The notes under the pieces were generated by a model. That model had not been told where the DNA came from. It was given only the letters and a program-made list of their open reading frames with translations, and ran no database searches. A stretch of DNA of 64,000 nucleotides from Sungkyunkwania multivorans (GTDB lineage Bacteria > Bacteroidota > Bacteroidia > Flavobacteriales > Flavobacteriaceae): positions 248,001 through 312,000 of the forward strand of contig NZ_JBHTJH010000004.1 of NCBI RefSeq assembly GCF_042675645.1, written 5' to 3'. The position numbers and the translations under genes were made by a program. Shown one piece after another: positions 17,875 through 27,987 of this stretch. The first letter of the stretch is position 1. Each line of letters starts with the position of its first letter.

Positions 17875-19389
17875 ATGCAAGAATTTCATTATATAAGTAG
17901 CGAATTACTTGACCTACCAGAATTGCAGGATATTTTACGTCTTGGGAAGAAACTCAGACTTTCTGAAGAGGCTAGATTGAATATTGAAAAGTGCCGCGCT
18001 TATCTAGATAAAACGCTGGCAACACAGGATGAGCCAGTATATGGTATCAATACCGGATTTGGATCCCTTTGTAATGTAAAGATATCGAAAGATAATCTGA
18101 CGAAGCTTCAAGAGAATCTGGTGATCTCTCACGCCTGTGGAATGGGCGATCGCGTACCTAAGATCATTGTAAAGTTGATGTTGTTGTTAAAGATCCAGTC
18201 CCTGAGCTATGGGCATTCTGGGGTACAACTTTTAACGGTAGAGCGGCTTATCGATTTTTATAATAACGATATTTTACCGGTCATCTACGAGCAGGGCTCT
18301 CTGGGAGCTTCTGGAGATCTGGCACCACTGGCGCATTTGGCATTGCCACTCTTAGGGAGAGGAGAGGTCTATTTTAATGGTGAGATCGTATCTTCTGAAA
18401 ACGTACTTAAGACTTTTGATTGGAAACCCGTTCAATTGATGGCCAAAGAAGGCCTGGCTTTGCTGAACGGCACACAATTTATGAGTGCTTATGGCATATA
18501 TGCTCTATTAAGGGCACATAAACTGTCGTATATGGCAGATATCATCGGAAGCATCTCTTTGGACGCCTATGATGGACGAATAGAACCTTTTAATGCGATG
18601 GTTCATTTGGTAAGGCCGCATCGGGGACAGGTAAAGACCGCGGAGCGAATCGAAAGGTTTTTAAAGGATAGTGAGCTTATTTCACAAGAAAAGAAGCATG
18701 TGCAAGACCCTTATTCGTTTAGATGCATCCCTCAGGTACATGGCGCCAGTAAGGACACCATTGTTTTTGCTCACAGGACGTTTAAGACGGAAATTAACTC
18801 CGTGACCGATAATCCCAATATTTTTATCGATGAGGACATGATCATCTCGGGTGGAAATTTTCACGGACAACCGTTGGCCTTGGCCTTGGATTATCTAGGT
18901 ATCGCCTTGGCAGAACTTGGAAATATCTCGGAAAGACGAACGTTTCAATTGGTTTCTGGTCTAAGAGGCTTACCGGCATTTTTAGTCGATGATCCGGGAT
19001 TGAATTCAGGATTTATGATTCCTCAATACACTGCTGCGAGCATCGTAAGTCAAAACAAACAACTGGCATCGCCAGCAAGCGTGGACAGCATTGTGTCGTC
19101 TAATGGACAAGAGGACCATGTGAGCATGGGAGCTAATGCTGCGACCAAAGTGTTTCGAATCGTTGACAACTTGGAACGGATCTTGGCCATTGAGCTCATG
19201 ACGGCTTCACAAGCAATGTTCTTTAGACAACCACTAAAGAGTTCCCCTTTCTTAGAGGCTTTTCTAGCTACTTACCGCCAAGAAGTACCCTTTATCGCTG
19301 AGGATAAGGTATTACACGATGATATGGAAAAAACGGTGTCTTTCCTAGTGGAATTCATGATTGATTCGAGTGAGCTTTTTCACTCTTGA
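17875..19389 (+). CDS. hutH: Histidine ammonia-lyase
   Basis: This 504-residue enzyme of the HAL/PAL family has the MIO-forming triad Ala145-Ser146-Gly147 in GSLGASGDLAPLAH and catalytic Tyr56 in YGINTGFG. The selectivity position reads VISHACG (Ser-His), which fits histidine rather than tyrosine or phenylalanine. It would deaminate L-histidine to urocanate. The rest of the hut pathway is not in this window. The last 35 nt overlap, on opposite strands, the end of the next gene. Confidence 0.9.
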   Translation: MQEFHYISSELLDLPELQDILRLGKKLRLSEEARLNIEKCRAYLDKTLATQDEPVYGINTGFGSLCNVKISKDNLTKLQENLVISHACGMGDRVPKIIVKLMLLLKIQSLSYGHSGVQLLTVERLIDFYNNDILPVIYEQGSLGASGDLAPLAHLALPLLGRGEVYFNGEIVSSENVLKTFDWKPVQLMAKEGLALLNGTQFMSAYGIYALLRAHKLSYMADIIGSISLDAYDGRIEPFNAMVHLVRPHRGQVKTAERIERFLKDSELISQEKKHVQDPYSFRCIPQVHGASKDTIVFAHRTFKTEINSVTDNPNIFIDEDMIISGGNFHGQPLALALDYLGIALAELGNISERRTFQLVSGLRGLPAFLVDDPGLNSGFMIPQYTAASIVSQNKQLASPASVDSIVSSNGQEDHVSMGANAATKVFRIVDNLERILAIELMTASQAMFFRQPLKSSPFLEAFLATYRQEVPFIAEDKVLHDDMEKTVSFLVEFMIDSSELFHS

Positions 19390-19747
19390 TAATATGTTCG
19401 ATCCATTCTTTTGCCTCATCGATCTCTTCAAAATATTCAAATTCGCGATCGAAGAACAACTTCTCAATATTGGCACTGAGCTTTTTCAATTCGCCAGAAG
19501 CGACGACAGCAATAGCGACCAAGTTGCTATTTTTGGCCGTATACTTGTAGACCGTCGGGTCTACCGAATAGGAATTGACGCGATTGGAAATATAGCCAAA
19601 GGGCCTTTTTGGAAAATGTGCGGAACAAATATCGAGAAGAATTTCGTTTAGCGCAGTGTCAAGATTGATGCCCTCGAATATTTCGGCAATTATATAATCG
19701 TCGAAGACCTTGATCTTTCCAAAACTTAGTGAATATTGTTTTATCAT
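19355..19747 (-). CDS. Small STAS/SpoIIAA-like protein (paralogue 2)
   Basis: This 130-residue soluble protein is clearly related to the upstream product of 132 residues. Shared segments include GKIKVFDDYIIAEIFEG against GKLTICDSYMIAEIDEG, and NSYSVDPTVYKYT against NSYAVDPINYIEV. The alternating beta-alpha pattern resembles the STAS/SEC14-like domain seen in Flavobacteriia proteins of unknown role. Its 3' end overlaps hutH by 35 nt in convergent orientation. No catalytic residues are apparent. Confidence 0.65.
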   Translation of the reverse strand: MIKQYSLSFGKIKVFDDYIIAEIFEGINLDTALNEILLDICSAHFPKRPFGYISNRVNSYSVDPTVYKYTAKNSNLVAIAVVASGELKKLSANIEKLFFDREFEYFEEIDEAKEWIEHIIKSEKAHSNQS

Positions 19748-19846
19748 TGATTCGAGTCAAGTTGAGGATGAACAAAAGTGATGGAAGGCAATTGATGGAT
19801 CGTGAGAGCTTGAAAAAATACAGTTACAACATGAAAATTGGGGATA

Positions 19847-20245
19847 TCATCCATAGGACTCTTTCAATATTTCTTTGTGCCAATTGATCGCATCGGCTAA
19901 ATTATCAAATATCTGCATCGGTCTTCCAAAGAAGCGCTGTTCTACATTAAAATTTTTCTTGTCGATTTGTTTTGAGGATACGATCGCTATTCCTTTCAGT
20001 TGTGTCAATTTCATTACCTCTATGTAATTGATAGGGTCGACCGCATAAGAATTTTTTCTATGCGTTATATATACAAAAGGTGTATTCTTGAAATGCAATT
20101 CAGCTGCTTTTATCAATTCACTGGCATTTTCCATATTCAAGGTAACCCCTTCGTCGATCTCCGCAATCATATAAGAGTCGCAAATGGTAAGTTTTCCTAC
20201 GTTGAGATGATACGTTTTTAATATGGCTCCAATCTCTTTGGTCAT
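19847..20245 (-). CDS. Small STAS/SpoIIAA-like protein (paralogue 1)
   Basis: This 132-residue paralogue of the downstream gene is separated from it by 99 nt. It shares the YIxxRxNSYxVDPxxY segment and a C-terminal pattern of a phenylalanine pair, an acidic stretch and an amphipathic helix (AINWHKEILK). The two copies are diverged, so the duplication is not recent. A regulatory or lipid-binding role is possible from the fold, but that is a guess. Confidence 0.65.
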   Translation of the reverse strand: MTKEIGAILKTYHLNVGKLTICDSYMIAEIDEGVTLNMENASELIKAAELHFKNTPFVYITHRKNSYAVDPINYIEVMKLTQLKGIAIVSSKQIDKKNFNVEQRFFGRPMQIFDNLADAINWHKEILKESYG

Positions 20246-20279
20246 AGTTAGTCGTTAGCAATCAATTAAAGTTAAACAT

Positions 20280-20390
20280 TTATTTTAAAAAGTGGTCAAA
20301 AGTTTGTGGTGAATGTGATCCGCTTGGTAAAAGAGATATGGCATGTATAGCCATGACCCCCCATATAAGAATCATTAAATGTTTCTTCAT
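20280..20390 (-). CDS. Possible small exported or membrane peptide (36 codons)
   Basis: An ATG at 20390 opens 36 codons with a signal-like start: MKKH, then a hydrophobic stretch LMILIWGVMAIHAISLL. A short polar tail ends in FDHFLK. It lies 34 nt upstream of the first STAS-like gene. I see no homologue, and an open frame of this size can arise by chance. Confidence 0.3.
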   Translation of the reverse strand: MKKHLMILIWGVMAIHAISLLPSGSHSPQTFDHFLK

Positions 20391-20456
20391 GGATAGCTGT
20401 TGAGAATAATAAAGTGGGTGGGCGGAATTCTATGGCGCAAGCAAATATTGAAAATT

Positions 20457-20487
20457 GAGACCCACACTTCGACGAAGTGTGGGTCTC
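20457..20487 (-). terminator. Terminator downstream of clpC
   Basis: A 14-bp perfect stem (GAGACCCACACTTC/GAAGTGTGGGTCTC) with a 3-nt loop lies 22 nt after the clpC stop codon. On the minus strand it is followed by an A/T-rich stretch with TTTT. The stem is long enough to stop transcription strongly. Confidence 0.8.
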
Positions 20488-20509
20488 ATGTATGTCTTGC
20501 TTTATACTA

Positions 20510-23065
20510 TTAAGATTTCGTTGACTTTTCCTCTCGTTTAATTTCTATGGAGAGTTCTTCGCTGTCTTTTTTCAAGTCCATAAAGATGCTGTCGCCCTCT
20601 TGAAGTTTGGAGGTAATGATCTCCTCCGCAAGGGCATCTTCGATATACTTCTGAATGGCCCTTTTTAGTGGTCTTGCCCCATATTGCTTATCGAAGCCTT
20701 TGTCTGCAATAAATTCTTTCGCTTTTTTCGTCAACGAAAGATGATAGCCGATATCCTTAATTCGATTAAAGAGCTTATCTAATTCAATATCGATGATCTT
20801 ATGAATGTCTTTTCGTTCTAAGGTGTTGAAAACAACTACATCGTCTACCCTATTGAGGAATTCCGGTGCAAAGGCCTTCTTCAATGCATTCTCGATCACA
20901 CTTTTGGCGTATTCGTCTGCTTGGGCCTTCTTTGAAGAGGTACCAAAACCTACACCGCCGCCAAAATCCTTCAATTGACGTGCGCCGATGTTCGAGGTCA
21001 TGATAATGATGGCATTTCTGAAGTCGATCTTTCTCCCCAAACTATCGGTGAGGTATCCATCATCTAATACCTGAAGTAACATGTTGAACACATCTGGGTG
21101 TGCTTTCTCTACTTCATCTAGCAATATCACGGCATATGGTTTCCTACGAACCTTTTCCGTTAACTGTCCTCCTTCTTCATAGCCTACATAGCCAGGAGGC
21201 GCGCCTATAAGCCTGGAGACTGAAAATTTCTCCATGTATTCGCTCATATCTATTCGGATAAGTGCATCTTCGGAGTCGAAGAGCTCTCTTGCCAGTACTT
21301 TCGCAAGCTGTGTCTTTCCAACACCCGTCTGTCCAAGAAATATGAAAGAACCTATGGGTTTGTTCGGGTCTTTCAATCCGGCACGATTCCGTTGTATGGC
21401 CTTGACTACTTTGGCCACGGCTTCATCTTGTCCAATGACCTTGCCTTTGATCAATTGTGGTAGTTCGGCAAGTTTATTGCTTTCGGTCTGTGCGATTCTG
21501 TTCACGGGAATCCCAGTCATCATAGAGACCACATCGGCTACATTGTCTTCTGAAACGATCTCTCGGTGTAGTTTCGATTCTTCCTCCCACTTCTCTTGTG
21601 CCGTTTGTAATTCTTTCTCAAGACGCTTCTCGTCATCTCTTAACTTGGCCGCTTCTTCATATTTTTGTTTCTTAACGACCACATTTTTAAGCTCCCTTAC
21701 ATCGTCTAGCCGCTTCTCTAATTCGAGGATCTGTTTTGGCACTTCCATATTGGTGATGTGAACACGCGACCCTGCTTCGTCCAACGCATCGATCGCTTTA
21801 TCTGGCAAGAAACGATCTGTCATATACCGATTTGTAAGCTTTACGCAGGCCAAGATGGCTTCATCGGTATAATCCACATTGTGATGGTCCTCATATTTCT
21901 CCTTGATATTGTTCAATATTTCAATGGTTTCTTCAACGGTGGTAGGCTCTACCATCACTTTTTGAAAACGTCTTTCTAAGGCCCCATCTTTTTCTATATA
22001 CTGTCTGTACTCGTCCAAAGTGGTTGCACCGATACATTGTATTTCTCCTCGCGCAAGCGCAGGCTTGAACATATTGGAAGCGTCCAAGCTACCAGTGGCA
22101 CCTCCAGCACCGACAATCGTGTGTATCTCATCGATGAACAGAATGATATCGTCATTTTTCTCTAGCTCATTCATTACCGCCTTCATTCGTTCCTCAAATT
22201 GACCACGGTATTTGGTTCCAGCAACTAGACTAGCGAGGTCTAAGGTAACCACACGTTTACCATATAAGATGCGTGAAACTTTTTTCTTTACGATGCGCAA
22301 CGCCAATCCTTCGGCAATTGCAGATTTACCAACACCTGGTTCTCCAATCAAAAGTGGGTTATTCTTTTTTCTTCGACTTAGGATCTGCGAGACACGTTCA
22401 ATCTCTTTTTCCCGTCCTACGACAGGATCTAATTTACCGAGTTCGGCGAGCTCTGTCAGGTCTCTTCCGAAATTATCTAGAACTGGTGTTTTGGATTTTT
22501 TGTTGGATTTGGTATTACCTCCTGATGAGCTAAAAGGGTTTTCCTTTGAGCCCTCATCACCCATATTGCCCTCATCTGAGAAAGATTCGGCAGATGGGCC
22601 CTCTATATAATCATCTTCTTTGTTGGTCATATGCTTGAATTGCTCTTTTACATTATCATAATCGATCTTAAGCTTGTTTAGAAGCTTAGTGGTGGGGTCA
22701 TTTTCGTTGCGCAGTATGCACAACAAAAGATGTGCTGTATTGATCGAGGCACTCTGAAATAATTTTGCCTCTAGGAATGTTGTCTTCAGCGCTCTTTCTG
22801 CCTGGCGGGTAAGATGTAAATTTTTCTTACTGTTGGTCGCGACTGCAATATTTGGATTCGCAGGACTCAGAATTTCGACCTTTCTTCTCAAGTGGTCGAG
22901 GTCGATCTCTAAAGAACTAAGGATGTTAATGGCTTTTCCGCTACCATCTCTAAGCAGCCCTAGCATGAGATGCTCCGTTCCGATAAAGTCATGGCCCAAT
23001 CGCAAAGCCTCCTCCTTGCTATATGCTATTACATCTTTTACTCTTGGCGAAAAATTATCATCCAT
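20510..23065 (-). CDS. clpC: ATP-dependent Clp protease ATP-binding subunit ClpC
   Basis: This 851-residue AAA+ unfoldase has a Clp N-domain double repeat (1-145) and a Ser/Gly-rich linker (155-195). AAA-1 has Walker A GEPGVGKS (241-248) and Walker B ILFIDEIH. A UVR-like coiled-coil KYEEAAKLRDDE (468-479) sits in the middle domain, and AAA-2 has Walker A GQTGVGKT (578-585). This is the ClpC layout, shorter in the middle domain than ClpB. It would deliver substrates to ClpP in the cytoplasm. It is divergent from gyrA across 259 nt. Confidence 0.95.
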   Translation of the reverse strand: MDDNFSPRVKDVIAYSKEEALRLGHDFIGTEHLMLGLLRDGSGKAINILSSLEIDLDHLRRKVEILSPANPNIAVATNSKKNLHLTRQAERALKTTFLEAKLFQSASINTAHLLLCILRNENDPTTKLLNKLKIDYDNVKEQFKHMTNKEDDYIEGPSAESFSDEGNMGDEGSKENPFSSSGGNTKSNKKSKTPVLDNFGRDLTELAELGKLDPVVGREKEIERVSQILSRRKKNNPLLIGEPGVGKSAIAEGLALRIVKKKVSRILYGKRVVTLDLASLVAGTKYRGQFEERMKAVMNELEKNDDIILFIDEIHTIVGAGGATGSLDASNMFKPALARGEIQCIGATTLDEYRQYIEKDGALERRFQKVMVEPTTVEETIEILNNIKEKYEDHHNVDYTDEAILACVKLTNRYMTDRFLPDKAIDALDEAGSRVHITNMEVPKQILELEKRLDDVRELKNVVVKKQKYEEAAKLRDDEKRLEKELQTAQEKWEEESKLHREIVSEDNVADVVSMMTGIPVNRIAQTESNKLAELPQLIKGKVIGQDEAVAKVVKAIQRNRAGLKDPNKPIGSFIFLGQTGVGKTQLAKVLARELFDSEDALIRIDMSEYMEKFSVSRLIGAPPGYVGYEEGGQLTEKVRRKPYAVILLDEVEKAHPDVFNMLLQVLDDGYLTDSLGRKIDFRNAIIIMTSNIGARQLKDFGGGVGFGTSSKKAQADEYAKSVIENALKKAFAPEFLNRVDDVVVFNTLERKDIHKIIDIELDKLFNRIKDIGYHLSLTKKAKEFIADKGFDKQYGARPLKRAIQKYIEDALAEEIITSKLQEGDSIFMDLKKDSEELSIEIKREEKSTKS

Positions 23066-23324
23066 GGTAGATTTCTTTCTTCTATAAAATTAATAATTAT
23101 GATTGTCAGGGGCAAAAACTATTCCGTTCTATAAGCTTGTCATAGCTAATAGACGAAAAAAACGTTCAATATCAAAAAAATTAACACCATTTTTTGTCAA
23201 AATCGCCCCAGTTGGAAATGTTGATAAATCCGTTTAAAAAACAATGCTGCACGGCCCTTCAAGATTGATATTTATTGTATATTGGCACGATTTATAAAAT
23301 AACAAAAACATTAATATTTTTTGT

Positions 23325-25847
23325 ATGGCTGAAGGAGAAAAGCTTATTCCTATAAACATTGAAGATGAAATGAAATCTGCCTACATCGATTATTCGATGT
23401 CGGTCATTGTGTCACGTGCTTTACCAGATGTTAGGGATGGTCTTAAACCTGTTCACCGAAGAGTGTTGTACGGTATGCACGAGTTAGGGGTAAAATCCAA
23501 TAGTGCCTATAAGAAATCGGCTAGAATTGTTGGTGAGGTGCTAGGTAAATATCACCCTCATGGCGATACTTCGGTATATGATACGATGGTTCGTATGGCA
23601 CAAGAGTGGAGCTTGCGATATATGTTGGTCGATGGACAAGGTAACTTTGGTTCGGTCGATGGTGACAGTCCAGCGGCAATGCGTTACACAGAAGCTAGAA
23701 TGCGGAAGATATCTGAGGACATGTTGGCAGATATCGATAAAGAGACAGTAGACCATCAATTGAATTTTGATGATTCTTTAAAGGAACCTACGGTTTTGCC
23801 CACCAGGATTCCTGGGCTGCTGATCAACGGAGCTTCTGGGATCGCCGTAGGTATGGCGACCAATATGCCACCCCATAATTTGAGCGAGGTTGTTGATGGC
23901 ACCATTGCCTATATCGACAATGATGAAATTGAAATTGAAGAGCTTATTCAGCATATCAAAGCTCCAGATTTCCCGACAGGGGGAATCATCTATGGTTATG
24001 ACGGCGTCCGAGAGGCTTTCAAGACCGGCCGTGGGCGGGTGGTGATGCGTGCAAAGGCAAATATTGAGGAAGTCAAAGGAAGAGAATGTATCATTGTTAC
24101 TGAGATCCCTTATCAGGTGAACAAAGCGAACATGATCAAGAAGACCGCCGATCTTATCAATGATAAGAAGATCGATGGTATCTCGTCCATTCGAGATGAA
24201 TCTGATCGAAAGGGAATGCGCATCGTTTATGTCTTAAAACGCGATGCTATACCCAATATCGTACTTAATACGCTTTATAAGTACACGGAGCTTCAGTCAT
24301 CCTTTAGTGTTAACAATATCGCACTGGTCAAAGGACGTCCGAAGTTGTTGAATCTTAAAGAGATGATTCATCATTTCGTAGAACATAGACATGAAGTGGT
24401 GACGCGAAGAACCACATACGAACTTCGCAAAGCAGAGGAAAGAGCACATATTTTAGAGGGATTGATCATCGCCTCGGATAATATCGATGAGGTGATTGCC
24501 TTGATACGAGCTTCGGCCAACGCCGAAGAGGCTCGAGAGAAACTCATCAAGCGCTTCAAACTTAGCGAGATTCAGGCAAAGGCAATTGTAGAAATGCGTC
24601 TGCGACAGCTTACTGGACTAGAGCAAGATAAGTTAAGGGCAGAGTACGATGATTTGATGAAGACCATCGAAGACCTGAAGGATATTTTGGCAAAGAAGGA
24701 GCGCAGAATGCAGATCATCAAAGATGAGTTGATCGAAGTGAAGGACAAATACGGAGATGAAAGACGCTCTACGATCGAGTATGCTGGGGGAGATTTTAGT
24801 ATTGAGGACATGATTCCGGACGAAAAGGTGGTTATTACCATTTCGCATGCTGGTTATATCAAACGTACCTCGTTGGCAGAATATAAAACACAAAACAGAG
24901 GTGGTGTTGGTCAAAAAGCATCGACAACACGCGATCAGGATTTCTTGGAGCATCTTTTCGTTGGAACCAATCACCAATACATGTTGTTCTTTACTCAGAA
25001 AGGAAAGTGCTTTTGGATGCGCGTTTTTGAAATCCCCGAAGGAAGTAAAACCTCAAAAGGAAGGGCCATTCAAAACTTGATAAATATTGAGCAAGATGAC
25101 AAGGTCAAAGCGTTTATTTGTACGCAAGACCTTAAGGATGAGACCTACATCAATGACCATTATGTGATCATGGCCACCAAAAAAGGTCAGGTTAAGAAAA
25201 CATCATTGGAACAATATTCGCGACCAAGAGCAAATGGTATCAATGCCATAACTATCAAAGATGGTGACGAATTGTTAGAGGCCAAACTTACAACTGGGAA
25301 TAGCCAAGTGATGTTGGCGTTGCGATCGGGTAAAGCGATTCGATTCGAGGAAGGCAAGACCCGTCCGATGGGAAGAAACGCTTCTGGTGTCAGAGGAATA
25401 ACACTGGCCGATGATAAGGATGAGGTCGTAGGAATGATCTCTGTGAACGACATGGACAGCAATATTCTAGTAGTTTCTGAAAATGGCTATGGAAAACGCT
25501 CAAATTTAGATGATTACCGCATCACCAATCGAGGTGGTAAGGGAGTTAAAACCATCTCAGTTACAGAAAAAACTGGTAACTTAGTGGCTATAAAGAACGT
25601 AACGGATGCGGATGATCTGATGATCATCAACAAATCGGGCATTGCAATAAGAATGGCAGTTGAGGATCTTAGGGTTATGGGACGTGCTACACAGGGTGTA
25701 AAACTCATCAATCTTAAAGGTAAGGATAGTATCGCTGCAGTAGCAAAGGTGATGCACGATGAAGATGATGTAAAGGACATCAATGACATCGAGGTGATAG
25801 AAAATGGCACGGATGTTGCAAATGATGATTCAAACTCTGAAAATTAA
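23325..25847 (+). CDS. gyrA: DNA gyrase subunit A
   Basis: This 840-residue topoisomerase subunit has its catalytic Tyr at 121 (AAMRYTEARM). The quinolone-determining loop reads HPHGDTSVYD (77-86), with Thr82 in the place of E. coli Ser83 and the acidic Asp86 kept. The C-terminal beta-pinwheel starts after residue 500, with a GyrA-box variant QNRGGVG. A long acidic C-terminal tail follows (NDIEVIENGTDVANDDSNSEN in part). It introduces negative supercoils together with GyrB, which is not in the window. Confidence 0.97.
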   Translation: MAEGEKLIPINIEDEMKSAYIDYSMSVIVSRALPDVRDGLKPVHRRVLYGMHELGVKSNSAYKKSARIVGEVLGKYHPHGDTSVYDTMVRMAQEWSLRYMLVDGQGNFGSVDGDSPAAMRYTEARMRKISEDMLADIDKETVDHQLNFDDSLKEPTVLPTRIPGLLINGASGIAVGMATNMPPHNLSEVVDGTIAYIDNDEIEIEELIQHIKAPDFPTGGIIYGYDGVREAFKTGRGRVVMRAKANIEEVKGRECIIVTEIPYQVNKANMIKKTADLINDKKIDGISSIRDESDRKGMRIVYVLKRDAIPNIVLNTLYKYTELQSSFSVNNIALVKGRPKLLNLKEMIHHFVEHRHEVVTRRTTYELRKAEERAHILEGLIIASDNIDEVIALIRASANAEEAREKLIKRFKLSEIQAKAIVEMRLRQLTGLEQDKLRAEYDDLMKTIEDLKDILAKKERRMQIIKDELIEVKDKYGDERRSTIEYAGGDFSIEDMIPDEKVVITISHAGYIKRTSLAEYKTQNRGGVGQKASTTRDQDFLEHLFVGTNHQYMLFFTQKGKCFWMRVFEIPEGSKTSKGRAIQNLINIEQDDKVKAFICTQDLKDETYINDHYVIMATKKGQVKKTSLEQYSRPRANGINAITIKDGDELLEAKLTTGNSQVMLALRSGKAIRFEEGKTRPMGRNASGVRGITLADDKDEVVGMISVNDMDSNILVVSENGYGKRSNLDDYRITNRGGKGVKTISVTEKTGNLVAIKNVTDADDLMIINKSGIAIRMAVEDLRVMGRATQGVKLINLKGKDSIAAVAKVMHDEDDVKDINDIEVIENGTDVANDDSNSEN

Positions 25848-25874
25848 CACTTAACCCCGATTAAATATTTTAAA

Positions 25875-27122
25875 ATGAAAAAGACAATTTTAATAGCATC
25901 AGCGCTCCTGTTAGGAACTTTTTCTTTTGCACAGAAAAAAGAATTGAAATCTGTGGAAAAAGCGCTTAAAAGTGGAAAAGCTGCTGAGGCTAGAACTACA
26001 CTGGATGGTATTCAGGGAATGATAGATGGTGCCGATGACAAATACAAGGCGCAATATTACTTTCTCAAAGGAAAGACCATGAACAATCTCGGATCTTACA
26101 AAGAGGCGGTAAGCTCGCTTAAAGAAGCGATCGCTTTTGAAGAAAGTAAGGGCATGAACAAATATACGGGTGAGGCCAGAACAATCCTTAATGAAGTTGC
26201 TGGCAACCTTGTGAACTCTGCCATCGAAGATAACAAGTCGAAGAAATACGGTGAGGCTGCTGAAAAATTATATATGGCCTACGAGGTAGACACAAATAAT
26301 CAAGATTATTTATACTATGCAGCATCCAGTGCGGTGAATGGTAGTGATTATGAGAAGGCCCTAGAATATTATTTAAAGTTGAAGGACCTCGGCTATACGG
26401 GAGTGGTAACAGAATACTATGCCACTGATGCCGCTACAGGGGAAAAGGCAAAATTTAATTCTGAAACAGAACGCGATCTGATGGTAAAGGCGAAAAGCCA
26501 TGTAAAGCCTGAAAATATCGATAGCGAATCGCGTTTGCCTGAAATCGTAAAGAATATTGCATTGATATATTCACAGCAAGGAAAGGTAGAAGAGGCAATC
26601 GCTGCCGCGAAAGAAGCCAGAGAGTCAAATCCTGATGATATGGGCTTGTTGCTTACCGAGGCGAATCTTTATATCAAGCTCGATAAGAAAGACAAGTTCA
26701 AGGAGCTCATGACAGAAGCCGTTCAAAAGGACCCAAACAATCCTGATCTACATTATAACATTGGTGTGATCAGTATGCAGCAAGGTAATATGGAAGAAGC
26801 GCGCGCCACATTCCAAAAGGTTCTTTCGCTTAAACCATCTTATACCAATGCGGCACTTAACCTTTCAACTACCTACGTAGATGAAGGAAATGCCTTAATT
26901 GAGGAAATGAACAAATTAGGAAACTCCAGAGCGGATAATGCCAAGTACGACACCTTAAAGAAGAAAAAGGATAGTCTTTTTAGAAAAGGTGCTGATGTGC
27001 TAGAAGACTTAGTTGCCAATGGTCAAGGAAATAATGATATCTTGAATCAATTGAAAGGTATTTATGGGGCCTTGGGTGACAATGAGAACTTCATGAGAGT
27101 GAAAAAGATGATTCAGGAATAA
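25875..27122 (+). CDS. Exported TPR-repeat protein
   Basis: The product has 415 residues, with a cleavable signal ending at FAQ (residue 19) and at least five tetratricopeptide repeats. One set is near 35-100 and a clear pair lies at 290-335 (PDLHYNIGVISMQQGNMEEARATFQKVLSLKPSYTNA in part). It lies 27 nt downstream of gyrA on the same strand, so the two may share a transcript, although the functions look unrelated. It probably scaffolds proteins in the periplasm. Confidence 0.8.
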   Translation: MKKTILIASALLLGTFSFAQKKELKSVEKALKSGKAAEARTTLDGIQGMIDGADDKYKAQYYFLKGKTMNNLGSYKEAVSSLKEAIAFEESKGMNKYTGEARTILNEVAGNLVNSAIEDNKSKKYGEAAEKLYMAYEVDTNNQDYLYYAASSAVNGSDYEKALEYYLKLKDLGYTGVVTEYYATDAATGEKAKFNSETERDLMVKAKSHVKPENIDSESRLPEIVKNIALIYSQQGKVEEAIAAAKEARESNPDDMGLLLTEANLYIKLDKKDKFKELMTEAVQKDPNNPDLHYNIGVISMQQGNMEEARATFQKVLSLKPSYTNAALNLSTTYVDEGNALIEEMNKLGNSRADNAKYDTLKKKKDSLFRKGADVLEDLVANGQGNNDILNQLKGIYGALGDNENFMRVKKMIQE

Positions 27123-27146
27123 GAACTATAAAACTGAAACAAATGA

Positions 27147-27174
27147 AAAAGACCGCTTTTTGGCGGTCTTTTTC
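27147..27174. terminator. Bidirectional terminator after the TPR gene
   Basis: The stem AAAAAGACCGC/GCGGTCTTTTT with a 6-nt loop has T-runs on both strands. It lies between the convergent TPR gene and the NlpC/P60 gene, and fits both. Confidence 0.85.
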
Positions 27175-27211
27175 ATTGATGATAATTTCTGGTCTAATGA
27201 ACTCTATAGTA

Positions 27212-27964
27212 TCAGTCGATGATCTTTTTTATCACTCGAAGCTGATGGGAATGTCTTCGAGTATCCACGTTGAAAATGCCAGTGTGGTCAATTCTATCGA
27301 TGCGTACTTTGCCATGCGCATGGATGATATAATTGTTCTCCATAATGATTCCTACGTGAATGATATTGCCTTCGTCATTGTCAAAAAACGCCAAGTCGCC
27401 AGGGGTACTCTCTTCGATGAAACTCAATGCTTCGCCTTGTGTTGCTTGCTGTGACGCATCTCGTAACAATTTGAAGCCATTTAATTTATAAACCATTTGG
27501 GTGAAGCCAGAGCAGTCGATTCCAAATGGGGTCTTACCTCCCCATTGGTAGGGAGCGTTGAGATACATAAAGGCCGTTTCAATAAGGGCTTCTCTATTCT
27601 TTTCACCGCTTGTTTGAGGTCCGTCGAACCGATGTCCCAGATAGCTGGTGTTATGCACTGAGGCCCCCAAGGGGATGGGCGAAAGTCTTCCATCGGTATC
27701 CGTGATCAGTTGCAGCACATCGGGCGAGAGTATTAATTCTTTCTTGTCGATCTCCTTGTAAGATTCCTCATCAAGTTCTAAATATTGCTTGTTATCTACC
27801 CAACCTTCATACTTGTCGAAGGCCAAACGAATTCTGCTCCATTTTTTACGTCGTTCCAATACTTTGAAATGCTCACCATAGAGCACTTGCGAAACTTGTT
27901 CGCTGGTGTCTTTTGGTTCCAATCGTAAAGAAATAATACTAAGGTTGCAGATTCCGTATTGCAT
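27212..27964 (-). CDS. NlpC/P60 (C40) cell-wall hydrolase
   Basis: This 250-residue protein has an N-terminal SH3-like region (1-60, with GWVDNKQYLEL) and a C-terminal NlpC/P60 papain-like domain. The catalytic residues are Cys151 in GIDCSGFTQMVY, His203 in IIHVGII and a third polar residue at His215. It would cleave peptidoglycan stem peptides, typically gamma-D-Glu-diaminopimelate bonds. No clear signal peptide is seen at the chosen start, which is common for this subgroup in Bacteroidota. It follows the thiolase gene by 23 nt. Confidence 0.9.
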   Translation of the reverse strand: MQYGICNLSIISLRLEPKDTSEQVSQVLYGEHFKVLERRKKWSRIRLAFDKYEGWVDNKQYLELDEESYKEIDKKELILSPDVLQLITDTDGRLSPIPLGASVHNTSYLGHRFDGPQTSGEKNREALIETAFMYLNAPYQWGGKTPFGIDCSGFTQMVYKLNGFKLLRDASQQATQGEALSFIEESTPGDLAFFDNDEGNIIHVGIIMENNYIIHAHGKVRIDRIDHTGIFNVDTRRHSHQLRVIKKIID

Positions 27965-27987
27965 CTGGGGCGAGCTTCTATTGTTGC

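Noticed and set aside
23565..23582. Thr at the GyrA quinolone position as a resistance mutation
   Set aside because: Thr is the wild-type residue at this position in several bacterial groups, and the acidic residue four positions on is unchanged.
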